24,293 nucleotides of DNA, taken from the NCBI GenBank assembly GCA_049324215.1, contig JBMOLC010000002.1, forward strand, positions 1-24,293, read 5' to 3'. Positions within the stretch are counted from its first letter, which is position 1. Each line of letters opens with the position of its first letter. The DNA comes from JBMOLC01 sp049324215. GTDB taxonomy: Bacteria; Patescibacteriota; Microgenomatia; UBA8517. Both the position numbers and the translations under genes were made by a program. Below are positions 13,953 to 21,675 of this stretch, piece by piece. Below the pieces are notes generated by a model. The model did no database searches. It had not been told where the DNA came from and saw only the letters and a program-made list of their open reading frames with translations.

Positions 13953-15041
13953 ATGGAAGAAGTTATAGAGGCAGGAGAGTTTCCTCCCAAAAAAGACAGG
14001 ACCTTCCAAAGAATAAAAAGACGAGTCTTGAAACATATTTGGCTGGTTCGGATTGGGCTTCTCGCGTCGGTTTTTTTAGGGGCTTATCTTTCGATTCTCC
14101 TTCTCGGTTTTATTTTGGCAAGAGCCGGGGTGACAAATTATGGCCAGGCGATAACTAACTTCATTTTTGCTCCAACCTCAAAGGTCGAGACGAAAAACGG
14201 TCGAACAAATATCTTACTTTTGGGTAAAGGCGGACAAGGACACGAAGCTTCAGACTTAACCGATACCATCATCTTTGGGTCGATAGCCCACGCGCCAGCA
14301 GGAATTTCTCTTTTCTCTCTACCGCGCGATATCTGGGTTCCAGCCATTCGGGCCAAAGTCAATAGCGCCTACTACTGGGGAAACCAGAAGCAGGAAAATG
14401 GCGGTTTAATCCTGGCCAAATCCACGGTCGAGGAGATGGTCGGCCAGCCAGTCCACTACGGAATCGTGGTTGATTTTTCCGCCTTTACCAAAATAATCGA
14501 CGTCGTGGAAGGAATTGCGGTTGACGTTGCCAGGGCTTTTGTCGATGAGAAGTACCCCATTCCCGGAAAAGAGGACGATCTTTGTGATGGCGATCAGGAG
14601 TTTAAGTGTCGATACGAAACGCTGAAGTTCGAAAAAGGGTTGCAAGTTATGGACGGGGAGACCGCCTTGAAATTTGTTCGCTCAAGAAATGCCCAAGGCG
14701 AGGAAGGCACCGACCTGGCAAGGATAGAAAGACAACAAAAAGTCTTGGTCGCAGTTAGAAAAAAAGTGTTGTCCGCAAAAATACTACTTTCGCCAAAGAA
14801 ACTTTTTTCGATTCTCAAGGTTGTTCGCGGGTCGGTCGAGAGCGACATCACCCCTGGCGTCGGTGCAGTTTTGGTAAGACGTGCCCTTAACGCCAAAGAG
14901 AAAATAAACTCTTATATTTTGTCTGAAGAGTTTTTGCTCAACCCTCCTATCTCTCCCAGATACGATAATTTGTATGTTTTTATCCCCAAAGCTGGTAATT
15001 GGAGTCAGGTCCAAGATTGGATTAAAAACCTTCTTCCCTAG
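13953..15041 (+). CDS. LytR-CpsA-Psr (LCP) family wall-polymer transferase
   Basis: A 362-residue LCP protein. These enzymes transfer undecaprenyl-phosphate-linked glycopolymers to peptidoglycan on the outer face of the membrane. A cytoplasmic N-terminus (1-32) is followed by one membrane segment (about 34-56), then the LCP domain (about 84-265). Diagnostic residues: NILLLGKGG, D101 and D104 (SDLTDT), R125-D126 (SLPRDIWVP), KVNSAY, R243 and R245 (FVRSR), and D254, R257, R260 and Q261 (DLARIERQQKVL). The C-terminal ~100 residues are less conserved. The gene is divergent from the helicase gene and converges on the PIG-V-like gene, sharing 4 bases at the stops. It fits the envelope theme of its neighbours. 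Confidence 0.93.
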   Translation: MEEVIEAGEFPPKKDRTFQRIKRRVLKHIWLVRIGLLASVFLGAYLSILLLGFILARAGVTNYGQAITNFIFAPTSKVETKNGRTNILLLGKGGQGHEASDLTDTIIFGSIAHAPAGISLFSLPRDIWVPAIRAKVNSAYYWGNQKQENGGLILAKSTVEEMVGQPVHYGIVVDFSAFTKIIDVVEGIAVDVARAFVDEKYPIPGKEDDLCDGDQEFKCRYETLKFEKGLQVMDGETALKFVRSRNAQGEEGTDLARIERQQKVLVAVRKKVLSAKILLSPKKLFSILKVVRGSVESDITPGVGAVLVRRALNAKEKINSYILSEEFLLNPPISPRYDNLYVFIPKAGNWSQVQDWIKNLLP

Positions 15042-15373
15042 AAAGCCCACTGGCCAGTTACAAAGAGTAGAGTCAGGTAAGACAGAGTTAAGATTGAGAG
15101 CAAGACCCAGACTGCATACACGATTTTATTTTTTGTTAAATGGGTCAGAAGAATGAAGAAAGGGGGAATCGATAAGAGATAGCGCGGGGTGCTTAAGATA
15201 AAACTGGTGGAAGTGATAAAGATAACACTCAATAAGTAATAGCTGAATAAAGATTTTGGAAGCTTTTTAACTGCATAAGGAACCAAAACCCACAAGAGCG
15301 TTGCCGGGATTGCTTCGGCCCAACCCACAAAAATTGTGTAGTTAGTTAGCCCCCCGTTAAGGCAATTCTCCAA
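15038..15373 (-). CDS. PIG-V-like mannosyltransferase, C-terminal part in a shifted frame
   Basis: A 111-residue reading frame that continues the upstream PIG-V-like protein in the -1 frame. It holds several hydrophobic segments (IPATLLWVLVPYAV, SYYLLSVIFITSTSFIL, NKIVYAVWVLLSILTL) with STPRYLLSIPPFFILL. It ends LLFVTGQWAF, as PIG-V family proteins typically end. Continuous sense resumes at GGLTNYTIFVGWAEAIP just after the run of six G's on the coding strand (15350-15355). The ATG at 15373 is probably not a true start. Either ribosomes shift here, or the gene is broken, or the assembly lacks one base. Its stop overlaps the convergent LCP stop. Confidence 0.75.
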   Translation of the reverse strand: MENCLNGGLTNYTIFVGWAEAIPATLLWVLVPYAVKKLPKSLFSYYLLSVIFITSTSFILSTPRYLLSIPPFFILLTHLTKNKIVYAVWVLLSILTLSYLTLLFVTGQWAF

Positions 15374-16119
15374 CTGTCAAGGAGAGAGACCCAAGGATAC
15401 TCGAATTTTTTTTGCCAATTTTCTGTAAGGATTTTTTGGAATGCCAGCAGATTTCCGTAAGTCTGGTAGTTAAGGTAAAGATAAATTCCAATTGCAATTA
15501 GGGTAGGGACAAAGAGGGAAAATAAATGCCAAAACTTTTTATTCTTGTTTTTAAACCAACCGAAAAATAAAGAAGGAACAAGAAGTATCCCAAAAGGTCG
15601 AGTCAAGCTGGCCAGCCCGGAGGAAATTCCGGAAAGGGTAAAACTTCCTTTCCGGAAAAAGTAAAAACTTAGGGCAAAAAGAAGGAGGAACAAAGATTCG
15701 GTATAGGGTGCACCGAAAAAGTATGACGTGGGAAAGATTGCCAGAAGAATTAAGAACCTTTGGACAAACTTTTCCGGGTAGCTAAGACGCAAAAGTTTAG
15801 AGAGGACAAGGCAGGCGAGCAAGAAAAAGGATAGCGAGGTTATGACCCCTACCATCTCGGGATTTTTTAGGAAGTTAAAGGCCGACAACACAAGTGGATA
15901 AAGGGGCAGAAAAACAATAAAATTTGCGGGGTCACCGCTATTGGTATAGCCCTCTTGGGCAAGGTAAATATAGTGCGGGGCGTCCCAATAGTTCCAAGAA
16001 TAATTTTTTTCAGGAAGAAAAAGTATCTGGATAAGTAAGGGCAGGACGATTAATGTTATCCTAGAGAAGATGACAAAGATTAAAAATTTCTTGAGAAAAG
16101 AGTTCATGGTCTTAGTCAT
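15346..16119 (-). CDS. PIG-V-like (GT-C fold) mannosyltransferase, N-terminal part
   Basis: A 257-residue integral membrane protein, the front two thirds of a PIG-V-like lipid-linked-sugar-dependent mannosyltransferase. About six hydrophobic segments follow a short basic start. The first outside loop has WNYWDAPHYIYLAQEGY, matching the WD-x2-H-Y and GY signature, followed by FIVFLPLYPLVLSAF, both hallmarks of this family; the Asp is the likely catalytic base. Later segments include GISSGLASLTRPFGILLVP, a typical GT-C helix-loop. The frame stops at TAA (15348..15346) straight after a G6 run, and the protein continues in the -1 frame. The start could be the ATG at 16119 or at 16107; a TAAAAT box at 16126..16121 favours 16107. 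It overlaps the divergent PMT gene head-to-head by 50 bases. Confidence 0.8.
   Translation of the reverse strand: MTKTMNSFLKKFLIFVIFSRITLIVLPLLIQILFLPEKNYSWNYWDAPHYIYLAQEGYTNSGDPANFIVFLPLYPLVLSAFNFLKNPEMVGVITSLSFFLLACLVLSKLLRLSYPEKFVQRFLILLAIFPTSYFFGAPYTESLFLLLFALSFYFFRKGSFTLSGISSGLASLTRPFGILLVPSLFFGWFKNKNKKFWHLFSLFVPTLIAIGIYLYLNYQTYGNLLAFQKILTENWQKKFEYPWVSLLDSWRIALTGG
15349..15355 (-). other. Frameshift site: slippery heptamer G-GGG-GGC before a stop
   Basis: In the upstream frame the codons read ACG GGG GGC TAA. The heptamer G GGG GGC fits the X XXY YYZ form of a -1 slippery site, and a -1 shift there joins the two PIG-V parts seamlessly. A missing seventh G would look the same. No downstream pseudoknot was established. 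Confidence 0.6.
16054..16062 (+). promoter_or_regulatory. Extended -10 promoter of the PMT gene
   Basis: TGtTATCCT (TG at 16054-16055, hexamer 16057-16062). The expected start at about 16069-16070 coincides with the ATG at 16070. It lies inside the divergent PIG-V-like coding sequence. Confidence 0.5.
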
Positions 16120-18454
16120 TATTTTACTTACTTTTTTGCTTAAATTTATCCTCTCTTATCTTCCCAGCTTTGACATCGACATGGGTACCTGGCTCGCTTG
16201 GGCCCAGAGGCTTGCCGAACTCGGCCCGGGGAAATTTTACAGCGACAGCGTCTGGACGCAATATACCCCGGGGTTTTTATACTGGCTTTGGCTGGTGGGA
16301 AAACTAGGCCTGACAAATGATTTAGCCATAAAACTGCCGGTTATTTTGACCGAGATGATTACGGGGGCAGTTATTTGGTTTAGCCTGAAAAGATTCGACG
16401 AGAAATTTGCCCGGTTGGCCTTCTTTTTTTATGCACTAAATCCGAGTATCGTTTTTGATAGTTCGATCTGGGGACAGGTCGACGCAGTTCTGGCACTTTT
16501 CCTCTTTTTGAGTGTTTATTTTCTGACCTTCAGAAATAATTCTATCTTATCGGGCCTTTTTTGGGGTCTGGCATTTTTAATTAAGCCTCAAGCATTAGCA
16601 ATTTTGCCAGCCATCGGTTTTATTTTGTTCAAGAAGTTTTCGCTCAAAGGTGTGGGGAAATTTTTAATCTCCGCCCTCGCCACGCTTTTAATTCTCGGGT
16701 GGCCATTCTTTCCGCAGAATCCACTACTCGGGTTGCCCGAGTTGGTAGCGAAGATGAGCAGTTATTATGCGTATACTTCGGTCTTCGCTTTTAACTTCTG
16801 GTCAGTCTTTGTCGGAATGTGGAGACCAGACTCACTGACTTTTCTGGGAAGCCCACTTTTTGTCTGGGGACTTATCTTTTACGTATCATCTCTAATTTTA
16901 ATTTTTCTTGCCTTCGGCAAGAAGAAAGAAATGGGGAATAGCTATTTAATGTTAGCCCTTTCCCTATTTGCTTTTTTCCTTTTTCCAACCAGGGTTCACG
17001 AAAGGTATATTTTTCCAGTTTTTCCGTTTCTGCTCACGGCAGCAGGAATGCTCAAATCAAAAAAGGTTATCTGGGCTTATATTGCCATCTCCTTCTTAAG
17101 CTTGGTTAATCTTTACCACCCTTACGCTTATTATTCCGAGAATTTTTTGGTAAGTACCACGATACTCGAAATTACCCAAAGGCTCGCGCCAGTCGTTGGC
17201 ATAACCTTTCTGTTATTATTTTTCGGGATGTTACTAAACTGGAGGCTGCCGGAGATAAAAATTAAATTGTTAAGATTTTCTCCCCAGACTTGGCTTTGGC
17301 TGGTTATGGGATTTGCCGCCCTTACCCGGGTTCTTTTTTTGGGAAGTCCGGAAAAAGAATATTTTGACGAGGTCTATCACGCCTTTACTGCCAAACAGAT
17401 TCTAAATGGAAATCCCAAGGCCTGGGAATGGTGGAATGCCCCGCCGGAGGGCTTTGCTTATGAGTGGACCCACCCACCCCTGGCTAAGCTGGGGATGGTT
17501 TTGGGGATGCTTGTCTTTGGTGAGAATTCCTTTGGCTGGAGAATCCCTGGAGCCCTCTTGGGAGTAGGTAGTGCCTTCTTAATTTATTTGATTGCCAAAA
17601 GAATTTTTAACGATGAAGTCTTACCGATTTTGGCAGCTGCGATTTTTAGTTTGGACGGTCTAACTCTGGTGATGGCCAGAATCGGAATGAACGATAGCTA
17701 CTTACTCTTTTTTGTTTTACTCTCCATTTATCTTTTTCTGACCAACAAACATTTTTTCTCTGCCCTCGCATTTGGCCTGGCAATCTCTTCCAAGTGGTCT
17801 GCTGTCTGGGCCCTTCCCATCCTTTTTGTTTCCCATCTCGTTTTAGGCAAAAAAATAAAAATTAGCTATCTGTGGTTTGCCCTTTTACCCCCCTTAATCT
17901 ACCTTGCCACCTATATTCCTCTGTTTTTGACAAACCACGGCCTAGATATTTTCTGGGAGATGCAGAAGCAAATGTGGTGGTATCACACCAATCTCAAGGC
18001 AACCCACCCTTACACCTCACCCTGGTGGAGCTGGCCGACCCTCTCCCGTCCAATTTATCTCTATACCAGCGACGAAGTGGGGGGAATGGTCGCGAGAATC
18101 TATGCGATGGGGAACCCTCTGGTCTTCTGGGCCGGGCTTGTCTCGGTATTTGCCTCTTTCTACTACGCCTTTAAGGAGAGAAACAAAATGCTTGCATTAA
18201 GCATTTTTTCATATCTTGTCTTCTTTGTTCCTTGGGCCGCTTCCCCAAGAATAATGTTTCTCTACCACTACCTTCCCTCGATTCCTTTTCTGGCAATCCT
18301 CACGGGGTACGTTTTAAGAAGAAACAGGCAACTGACTCTTCCTTTCTTTGTTTTTACCTTTATCCTTTTCCTTTATTTCTTCCCCCACTTCACGGGAATA
18401 AAAATTCCACTGGGGGTAGATAAAAGCTACTACTGGTTTCCCTCCTGGCGTTAA
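16070..18454 (+). CDS. Double GT-C glycosyltransferase: DUF2029/GT87-like module fused to protein O-mannosyltransferase (PMT)
   Basis: A 794-residue polytopic membrane protein made of two GT-C modules. Module 1 (about 1-385) has a loop with FDIDMGTWLAWAQRL, QYTPGFLYWLWL, SSIWGQVDAVLALFLFLS and LIKPQALAILPA, the style of polyprenyl-P-mannose-dependent GT87/DUF2029-type enzymes. Module 2 (about 405-794) is a PMT: YFDEVYHAF with the D433-E434 pair, WTHPPLAKLGM, FGWRIPGALLG, RIGMNDSYLLFF and SSKWSAVWALPIL. A C-terminal PMT_4TMC-like part follows with SPWWSWPTLSRPIYLY and IYAMGNPLVFW. PMTs move mannose from a polyprenyl phosphate to Ser/Thr of exported proteins. Its stop overlaps the convergent operon that encodes Ser/Thr/Pro-rich surface proteins. 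Sugar identity is inferred from family. Confidence 0.88.
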   Translation: MTKIKNFLRKEFMVLVIILLTFLLKFILSYLPSFDIDMGTWLAWAQRLAELGPGKFYSDSVWTQYTPGFLYWLWLVGKLGLTNDLAIKLPVILTEMITGAVIWFSLKRFDEKFARLAFFFYALNPSIVFDSSIWGQVDAVLALFLFLSVYFLTFRNNSILSGLFWGLAFLIKPQALAILPAIGFILFKKFSLKGVGKFLISALATLLILGWPFFPQNPLLGLPELVAKMSSYYAYTSVFAFNFWSVFVGMWRPDSLTFLGSPLFVWGLIFYVSSLILIFLAFGKKKEMGNSYLMLALSLFAFFLFPTRVHERYIFPVFPFLLTAAGMLKSKKVIWAYIAISFLSLVNLYHPYAYYSENFLVSTTILEITQRLAPVVGITFLLLFFGMLLNWRLPEIKIKLLRFSPQTWLWLVMGFAALTRVLFLGSPEKEYFDEVYHAFTAKQILNGNPKAWEWWNAPPEGFAYEWTHPPLAKLGMVLGMLVFGENSFGWRIPGALLGVGSAFLIYLIAKRIFNDEVLPILAAAIFSLDGLTLVMARIGMNDSYLLFFVLLSIYLFLTNKHFFSALAFGLAISSKWSAVWALPILFVSHLVLGKKIKISYLWFALLPPLIYLATYIPLFLTNHGLDIFWEMQKQMWWYHTNLKATHPYTSPWWSWPTLSRPIYLYTSDEVGGMVARIYAMGNPLVFWAGLVSVFASFYYAFKERNKMLALSIFSYLVFFVPWAASPRIMFLYHYLPSIPFLAILTGYVLRRNRQLTLPFFVFTFILFLYFFPHFTGIKIPLGVDKSYYWFPSWR

Positions 18455-18900
18455 ATTGCCAAGAGGAAAGAGCCGAGAAGAAGAAGTATCCCGACCCCAA
18501 TACCGACAACCGTAGGCCAGGAGGTTCCTGCCTCGGGAAGCTGGGGTGTTGGTGTGGGGGAAGCCTGAGCAATGGGTGTTGCGGTTGCGGTAGGCGTTGC
18601 TGTGGCAGTGGGTGTAGCCGTGGGTGTGGCCGTAGGTGTTGCGGTTGGAGTTGAAGTGGGACTACCCGTGGGAGTTGGAGTTGGAGAACCCGTTGGCGTC
18701 GGGGTAGTAATCGTGAAAGTTAGGGCGGTACAAGAAGCAGGCGGGGCGGCCTGGGGTTTAGAAGTCGGAGCAGTTGGTGCAACCGGCTGCTGCCTTAATT
18801 GGTAGAGTCTAATGGCCGTAAAGATGGCAATGCCTGCCAAAACCAGGGTTGCAACCAAGATTAAAACCGTTACGATTTTGTTTTTGAAAAATGTCTTCAT
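18451..18900 (-). CDS. Surface protein with Thr/Pro-rich stalk and LPEAG tail
   Basis: A 149-residue protein with an N-terminal membrane segment (about 9-30), a single Cys (57) and a long Thr/Pro/Ala/Ser stalk (64-119) made of P-T-A-T and S-P-T-P repeats. The C-terminus has LPEAG (121-125), a short linker and a hydrophobic helix (130-147). LPEAG resembles LPxTG sorting signals, but no basic residues follow the helix and no sortase gene is in the window, so it may simply be anchored by both ends. It is the last gene of the pilN operon; its ATG abuts the upstream stop (TAA|ATG). Dense Thr/Ser makes it a plausible target of the adjacent PMT. I recognise no enzymatic domain. Confidence 0.8.
   Translation of the reverse strand: MKTFFKNKIVTVLILVATLVLAGIAIFTAIRLYQLRQQPVAPTAPTSKPQAAPPASCTALTFTITTPTPTGSPTPTPTGSPTSTPTATPTATPTATPTATATPTATATPIAQASPTPTPQLPEAGTSWPTVVGIGVGILLLLGSFLLAI
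18544..18711 (-). repeat. Low-complexity repeats coding the Thr/Pro stalk
   Basis: Imperfect 6- and 12-base repeats of the type ACACCTACGGCC encode P-T-A-T units. They are coding repeats within the LPEAG protein, with third-position variation, not a CRISPR array. Confidence 0.85.
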
Positions 18901-20343
18901 TTAATTTGACCAGCCCAGCGTTGCGTGGTGGATTTGGGCACCAATACTAAAGCTGGTTATTCCTTCGGGAATTGTATATTCGTCGTAGAACTCTTCCGTC
19001 CCAGGTTTCTTCTGAGTTACCTCCGGTCTTTGAACTCCATTAATCTTGAATCTGGCCTTATCAAAGGACCCACCGGTGGTAGTTCCGGCAACAGCAAAGC
19101 GCACAACATCACCTGCTTTTAGTTGAGCAAGGTCATCCGGGGAAAGAGGGTTCCAGCTTGTATCATAAGCCTTGACGTTAAGACACTGGGCGGTAGGCCC
19201 TTCTCCTGGGGGGGCGGAGGGGGCGCAGGCCCTAGAGGCACTTTTACTCACCCAGCCGACAGTTCCGTAAGAGCCGTAGGGGTTGAAACAGCCAACGTCC
19301 ACCTGAATCGTCCCACACTCCAAAGTTGGTGGACTTGCTGGGTATGTTTTGCCAACTTGGGCCTTGCTGGCTATTAAGGTACCATTTTTCGAGCAACCGC
19401 CCCGAACGTCGCCTCCGATTTCATCACATCTATACATATACACATCCAACTGCCAGTCATTTCTGTTACGGCAGGCCCATTCACAGCGATCTGCCATAAC
19501 TTGAGTTATAGTGATTTGGGTAGAATTGGTGTTTCCAGTTGGAAATTGAGCGATTGTTTCACAGCGATTGGTGGTGGTAGTTGTGACGCACCGCCCGGTT
19601 TCTGAGTTATAAAGGGGTTTATCGGTAGGACAGCAAACAGTTTGCCTATTCGTTCCCGGCAGCTTACAATCAACGGCCCCTGCTGGCTTAGGTGCGGGAA
19701 GGTTACAGTCGGTGTTGGGGCAATCAGGCAGTTCTTTGGCCTCCTCCATAGGCGGACAGTTATCGGCAATATCGTAGCAGGTTCCGCCCCACGTTCCGCT
19801 AGAAGTGCACTGTTCTTTTCCGGGACAATTCAGAGAAGTCTTACAGTCTCTCTCGGCACCGGGTGTACAGATAGTTGGTACGCCACAGGCGGCTCCTACG
19901 GTAGTACATTCATTTAAAGTATTCGAACATTCCGGAGGAGAGGCTATTTGTTGACATACTCTGTTAACGCAGGCCTTGCAGGGTTCGGCTATTGCTGCCT
20001 TTTCTCGGATATCCTGCTGTTGTTTGACCAGGATTATTCCCGCCCCAAGCCCACCTACCAAAACCAGAAGCCCGAGAATTGTGGCAATAACTTTCTTGCC
20101 TCCGAATTTTCCTTTGGGTTTCCCGGTTGGGGTGATGACAGGAGGAATATCGAGGGGAGGGGGAGCCGAGCCAGCCGCTGGTGTAGTTGTTGGGGCAGCC
20201 ACATCGGTTGGGAGATCGCTTGGAAAAGGCGGAAGGACGTCTCCAGAATCGACAACGGGTGGGGGTGGAGTCTGGGAAATCGGGGGTGCGGTCCCGGGGA
20301 CAGGATTTTGAGCTTGGTTGCTAGGGTTATTTTGATCGGGCAT
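18901..20343 (-). CDS. Cysteine-rich membrane-anchored surface protein
   Basis: A 480-residue protein of unknown function. Residues 1-80 are Pro-rich and free of Cys, and should lie in the cytoplasm. One membrane segment (about 85-106) is followed by a long external part. Residues 120-385 carry more than 25 cysteines in short-spaced patterns (PCKACVNRVC, then DCKTSLNCPGKEQC, then DCPNTDC and VCCPTD), suggesting a disulfide-knotted region. The last ~95 residues are Cys-poor after QCLNVKAYDTSWNPLSPDDL and look like a beta-sandwich. The gene sits between the fibronectin-type protein and the LPEAG protein, with no spacer at either end (TAG|ATG and TAA|ATG). Related Cys-rich proteins are common beside pilus genes in Microgenomates, from memory, but I cannot name a family. 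Confidence 0.8.
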   Translation of the reverse strand: MPDQNNPSNQAQNPVPGTAPPISQTPPPPVVDSGDVLPPFPSDLPTDVAAPTTTPAAGSAPPPLDIPPVITPTGKPKGKFGGKKVIATILGLLVLVGGLGAGIILVKQQQDIREKAAIAEPCKACVNRVCQQIASPPECSNTLNECTTVGAACGVPTICTPGAERDCKTSLNCPGKEQCTSSGTWGGTCYDIADNCPPMEEAKELPDCPNTDCNLPAPKPAGAVDCKLPGTNRQTVCCPTDKPLYNSETGRCVTTTTTNRCETIAQFPTGNTNSTQITITQVMADRCEWACRNRNDWQLDVYMYRCDEIGGDVRGGCSKNGTLIASKAQVGKTYPASPPTLECGTIQVDVGCFNPYGSYGTVGWVSKSASRACAPSAPPGEGPTAQCLNVKAYDTSWNPLSPDDLAQLKAGDVVRFAVAGTTTGGSFDKARFKINGVQRPEVTQKKPGTEEFYDEYTIPEGITSFSIGAQIHHATLGWSN

Positions 20344-21675
20344 CTAAATTTTTGCTTGTTTCCAGACAAAAAACGCGAAGGCTATAACGCCTACACCCAT
20401 AATAGAAAGAAGGACGGTGGGTGTCAAGCTGCCAGAAACCGGAATAGGAGCAGCTGTTGCTGTGGGTGTTGCCGAAATTGTTGGCGACGCCGCCACTGTA
20501 GCACTGGGGGTAGGAGTTGGGGTGGGAGACGGAGTCGGCGAAGCCGACGGAGTTGATTCAAAAGCGGGTCCTTCGGCTGCCTGAACAATAAAAGTTCGGC
20601 TAAGAGACCTTAAAATTCCTTGTGAATCTCTCCAAGAGATTGTTATTTTATGACTTCCCGGCGTTAGGCCGGAAGGCGGGCTCCACTTCCAGTCACCCGA
20701 GGAGGGAATTTTGACATTGGTGGTTATTGGTTCGGATTCAACCGTAATTGTTATGGTTGTACCCGCCGGGCCTTCGCCGAAGAATTCCGGGGTTTCTGAG
20801 GTCACTATCTCACCCTCGTCGATGCTTTCGAGGGTGACTGTTTTTGCGGCTGGAGTTGCTGGCTTTTCTTCGACTTCAAAACCAGATGCAGGTGTAGCTT
20901 CCTGGGGAAGATCCACCCTGGCCTTGGGAATTTCGCTAATTTCGCTCGGCGGCTGGCTGCGAAAATCGTGGACCTGGCCCAAGATAATGGGAGGGGTGGG
21001 TCTAGCTGATTGAGGATAGATTTGAGCCGAGGCAACTCCTTCGGGTCCAGCGTTGACAGAGATTTCCATGAGCGAGTTGACCTCGTCAATGGCGAGATAG
21101 GTGGCTAAATCCTGGCTGCGAACCGAAGAGATGGGGACAACCCAGCTGCCATTCTGGGAGGTAATTGTTGAGAGTAAGTTTCCACCCGAAACTGAAACAT
21201 AGACCAAGACATTTTTAGCGGGTTCCCCGCTGGCGGTTAAAATTGTGCCCGAAATGAGATTTGTTTTCCCCGGAGTTTCAAGGGTAGGACCGGTGGTTTC
21301 CTGCCAGGGGATGCCGTTGTTGTCGAAATCTTGCCCTCCCGAGTTGACTTTGAAATAATAGGTCGTCTCCGGTTTTAAGCCCCTTAAGGTGAGTGTATGG
21401 ATGAAACTCTGTTCGCTTAGTTCGTCCAGTTCGGTTTTATCTAATGAAGTAGCATCTACCCCCCACTTAACAAAACCAGAAGTTTGTCTATCGGTTGTCC
21501 AGGATATTGTCAGGGAGGTATCGCTGACATTCGAGATTCTGACGTCTTTGGGGGCAAATTCGGTTGTCGCCCCGAGTCTAAAAAAGACCTGGCTTCTGAC
21601 AAGTAAAACCCCAGCGGCAATGCCAAGGACCAAGAGGAATATTCCAATGATTGTTGGAATTTTACTTCTTCTCAT
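20344..21675 (-). CDS. Multi-domain surface protein: FnIII, Ig-like domains and Ser/Thr/Pro stalk
   Basis: A 443-residue extracellular protein held at both ends. An N-terminal membrane segment (9-28) is followed by a fibronectin type III/purple-phosphatase-N-like domain (about 40-130; PKDVRISNVSDTSLTISWTT and LKPETTYYFKV). A carboxypeptidase-regulatory-like domain follows (about 138-220; ISGTILTASGEPAKNVLVYV), then a bacterial Ig-like domain (about 285-365; TPEFFGEGPAGTTITITV). A Ser/Thr/Pro stalk (372-411) and a C-terminal hydrophobic helix (417-438) after PVSGS complete it, with a WKQAKI tail that looks like a membrane-retention or sorting tail. The start overlaps the upstream stop (ATGA). 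It is likely a cell-surface adhesin or pilus-associated scaffold; no ligand is evident. Confidence 0.82.
   Translation of the reverse strand: MRRSKIPTIIGIFLLVLGIAAGVLLVRSQVFFRLGATTEFAPKDVRISNVSDTSLTISWTTDRQTSGFVKWGVDATSLDKTELDELSEQSFIHTLTLRGLKPETTYYFKVNSGGQDFDNNGIPWQETTGPTLETPGKTNLISGTILTASGEPAKNVLVYVSVSGGNLLSTITSQNGSWVVPISSVRSQDLATYLAIDEVNSLMEISVNAGPEGVASAQIYPQSARPTPPIILGQVHDFRSQPPSEISEIPKARVDLPQEATPASGFEVEEKPATPAAKTVTLESIDEGEIVTSETPEFFGEGPAGTTITITVESEPITTNVKIPSSGDWKWSPPSGLTPGSHKITISWRDSQGILRSLSRTFIVQAAEGPAFESTPSASPTPSPTPTPTPSATVAASPTISATPTATAAPIPVSGSLTPTVLLSIMGVGVIAFAFFVWKQAKI
20446..20553 (-). repeat. Coding repeats of the Ser/Thr/Pro stalk in the FnIII protein
   Basis: SPTPSPTPTPTP-type codon repeats, residues about 375-410 of the FnIII/Ig-like protein. 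The composition matches the stalks of its operon neighbours. Confidence 0.8.

Noticed and set aside
18544..18711. Possible CRISPR-like direct repeats
   Set aside because: Units are 6-12 bases, continuous and in frame, with no unique spacers; they encode a Thr/Pro stalk.
18572..18805. Val-Gly repeat reading frame on the plus strand
   Set aside because: It is the reverse complement of the Thr/Pro stalk repeats of the LPEAG protein, which has a membrane segment, a start coupled to the upstream stop, and operon context.
19948..20556. 202-residue plus-strand reading frame rich in Cys, Arg, Gly and Trp
   Set aside because: It is antisense to the Cys-rich and FnIII surface protein genes; its odd composition reflects their biased codons.
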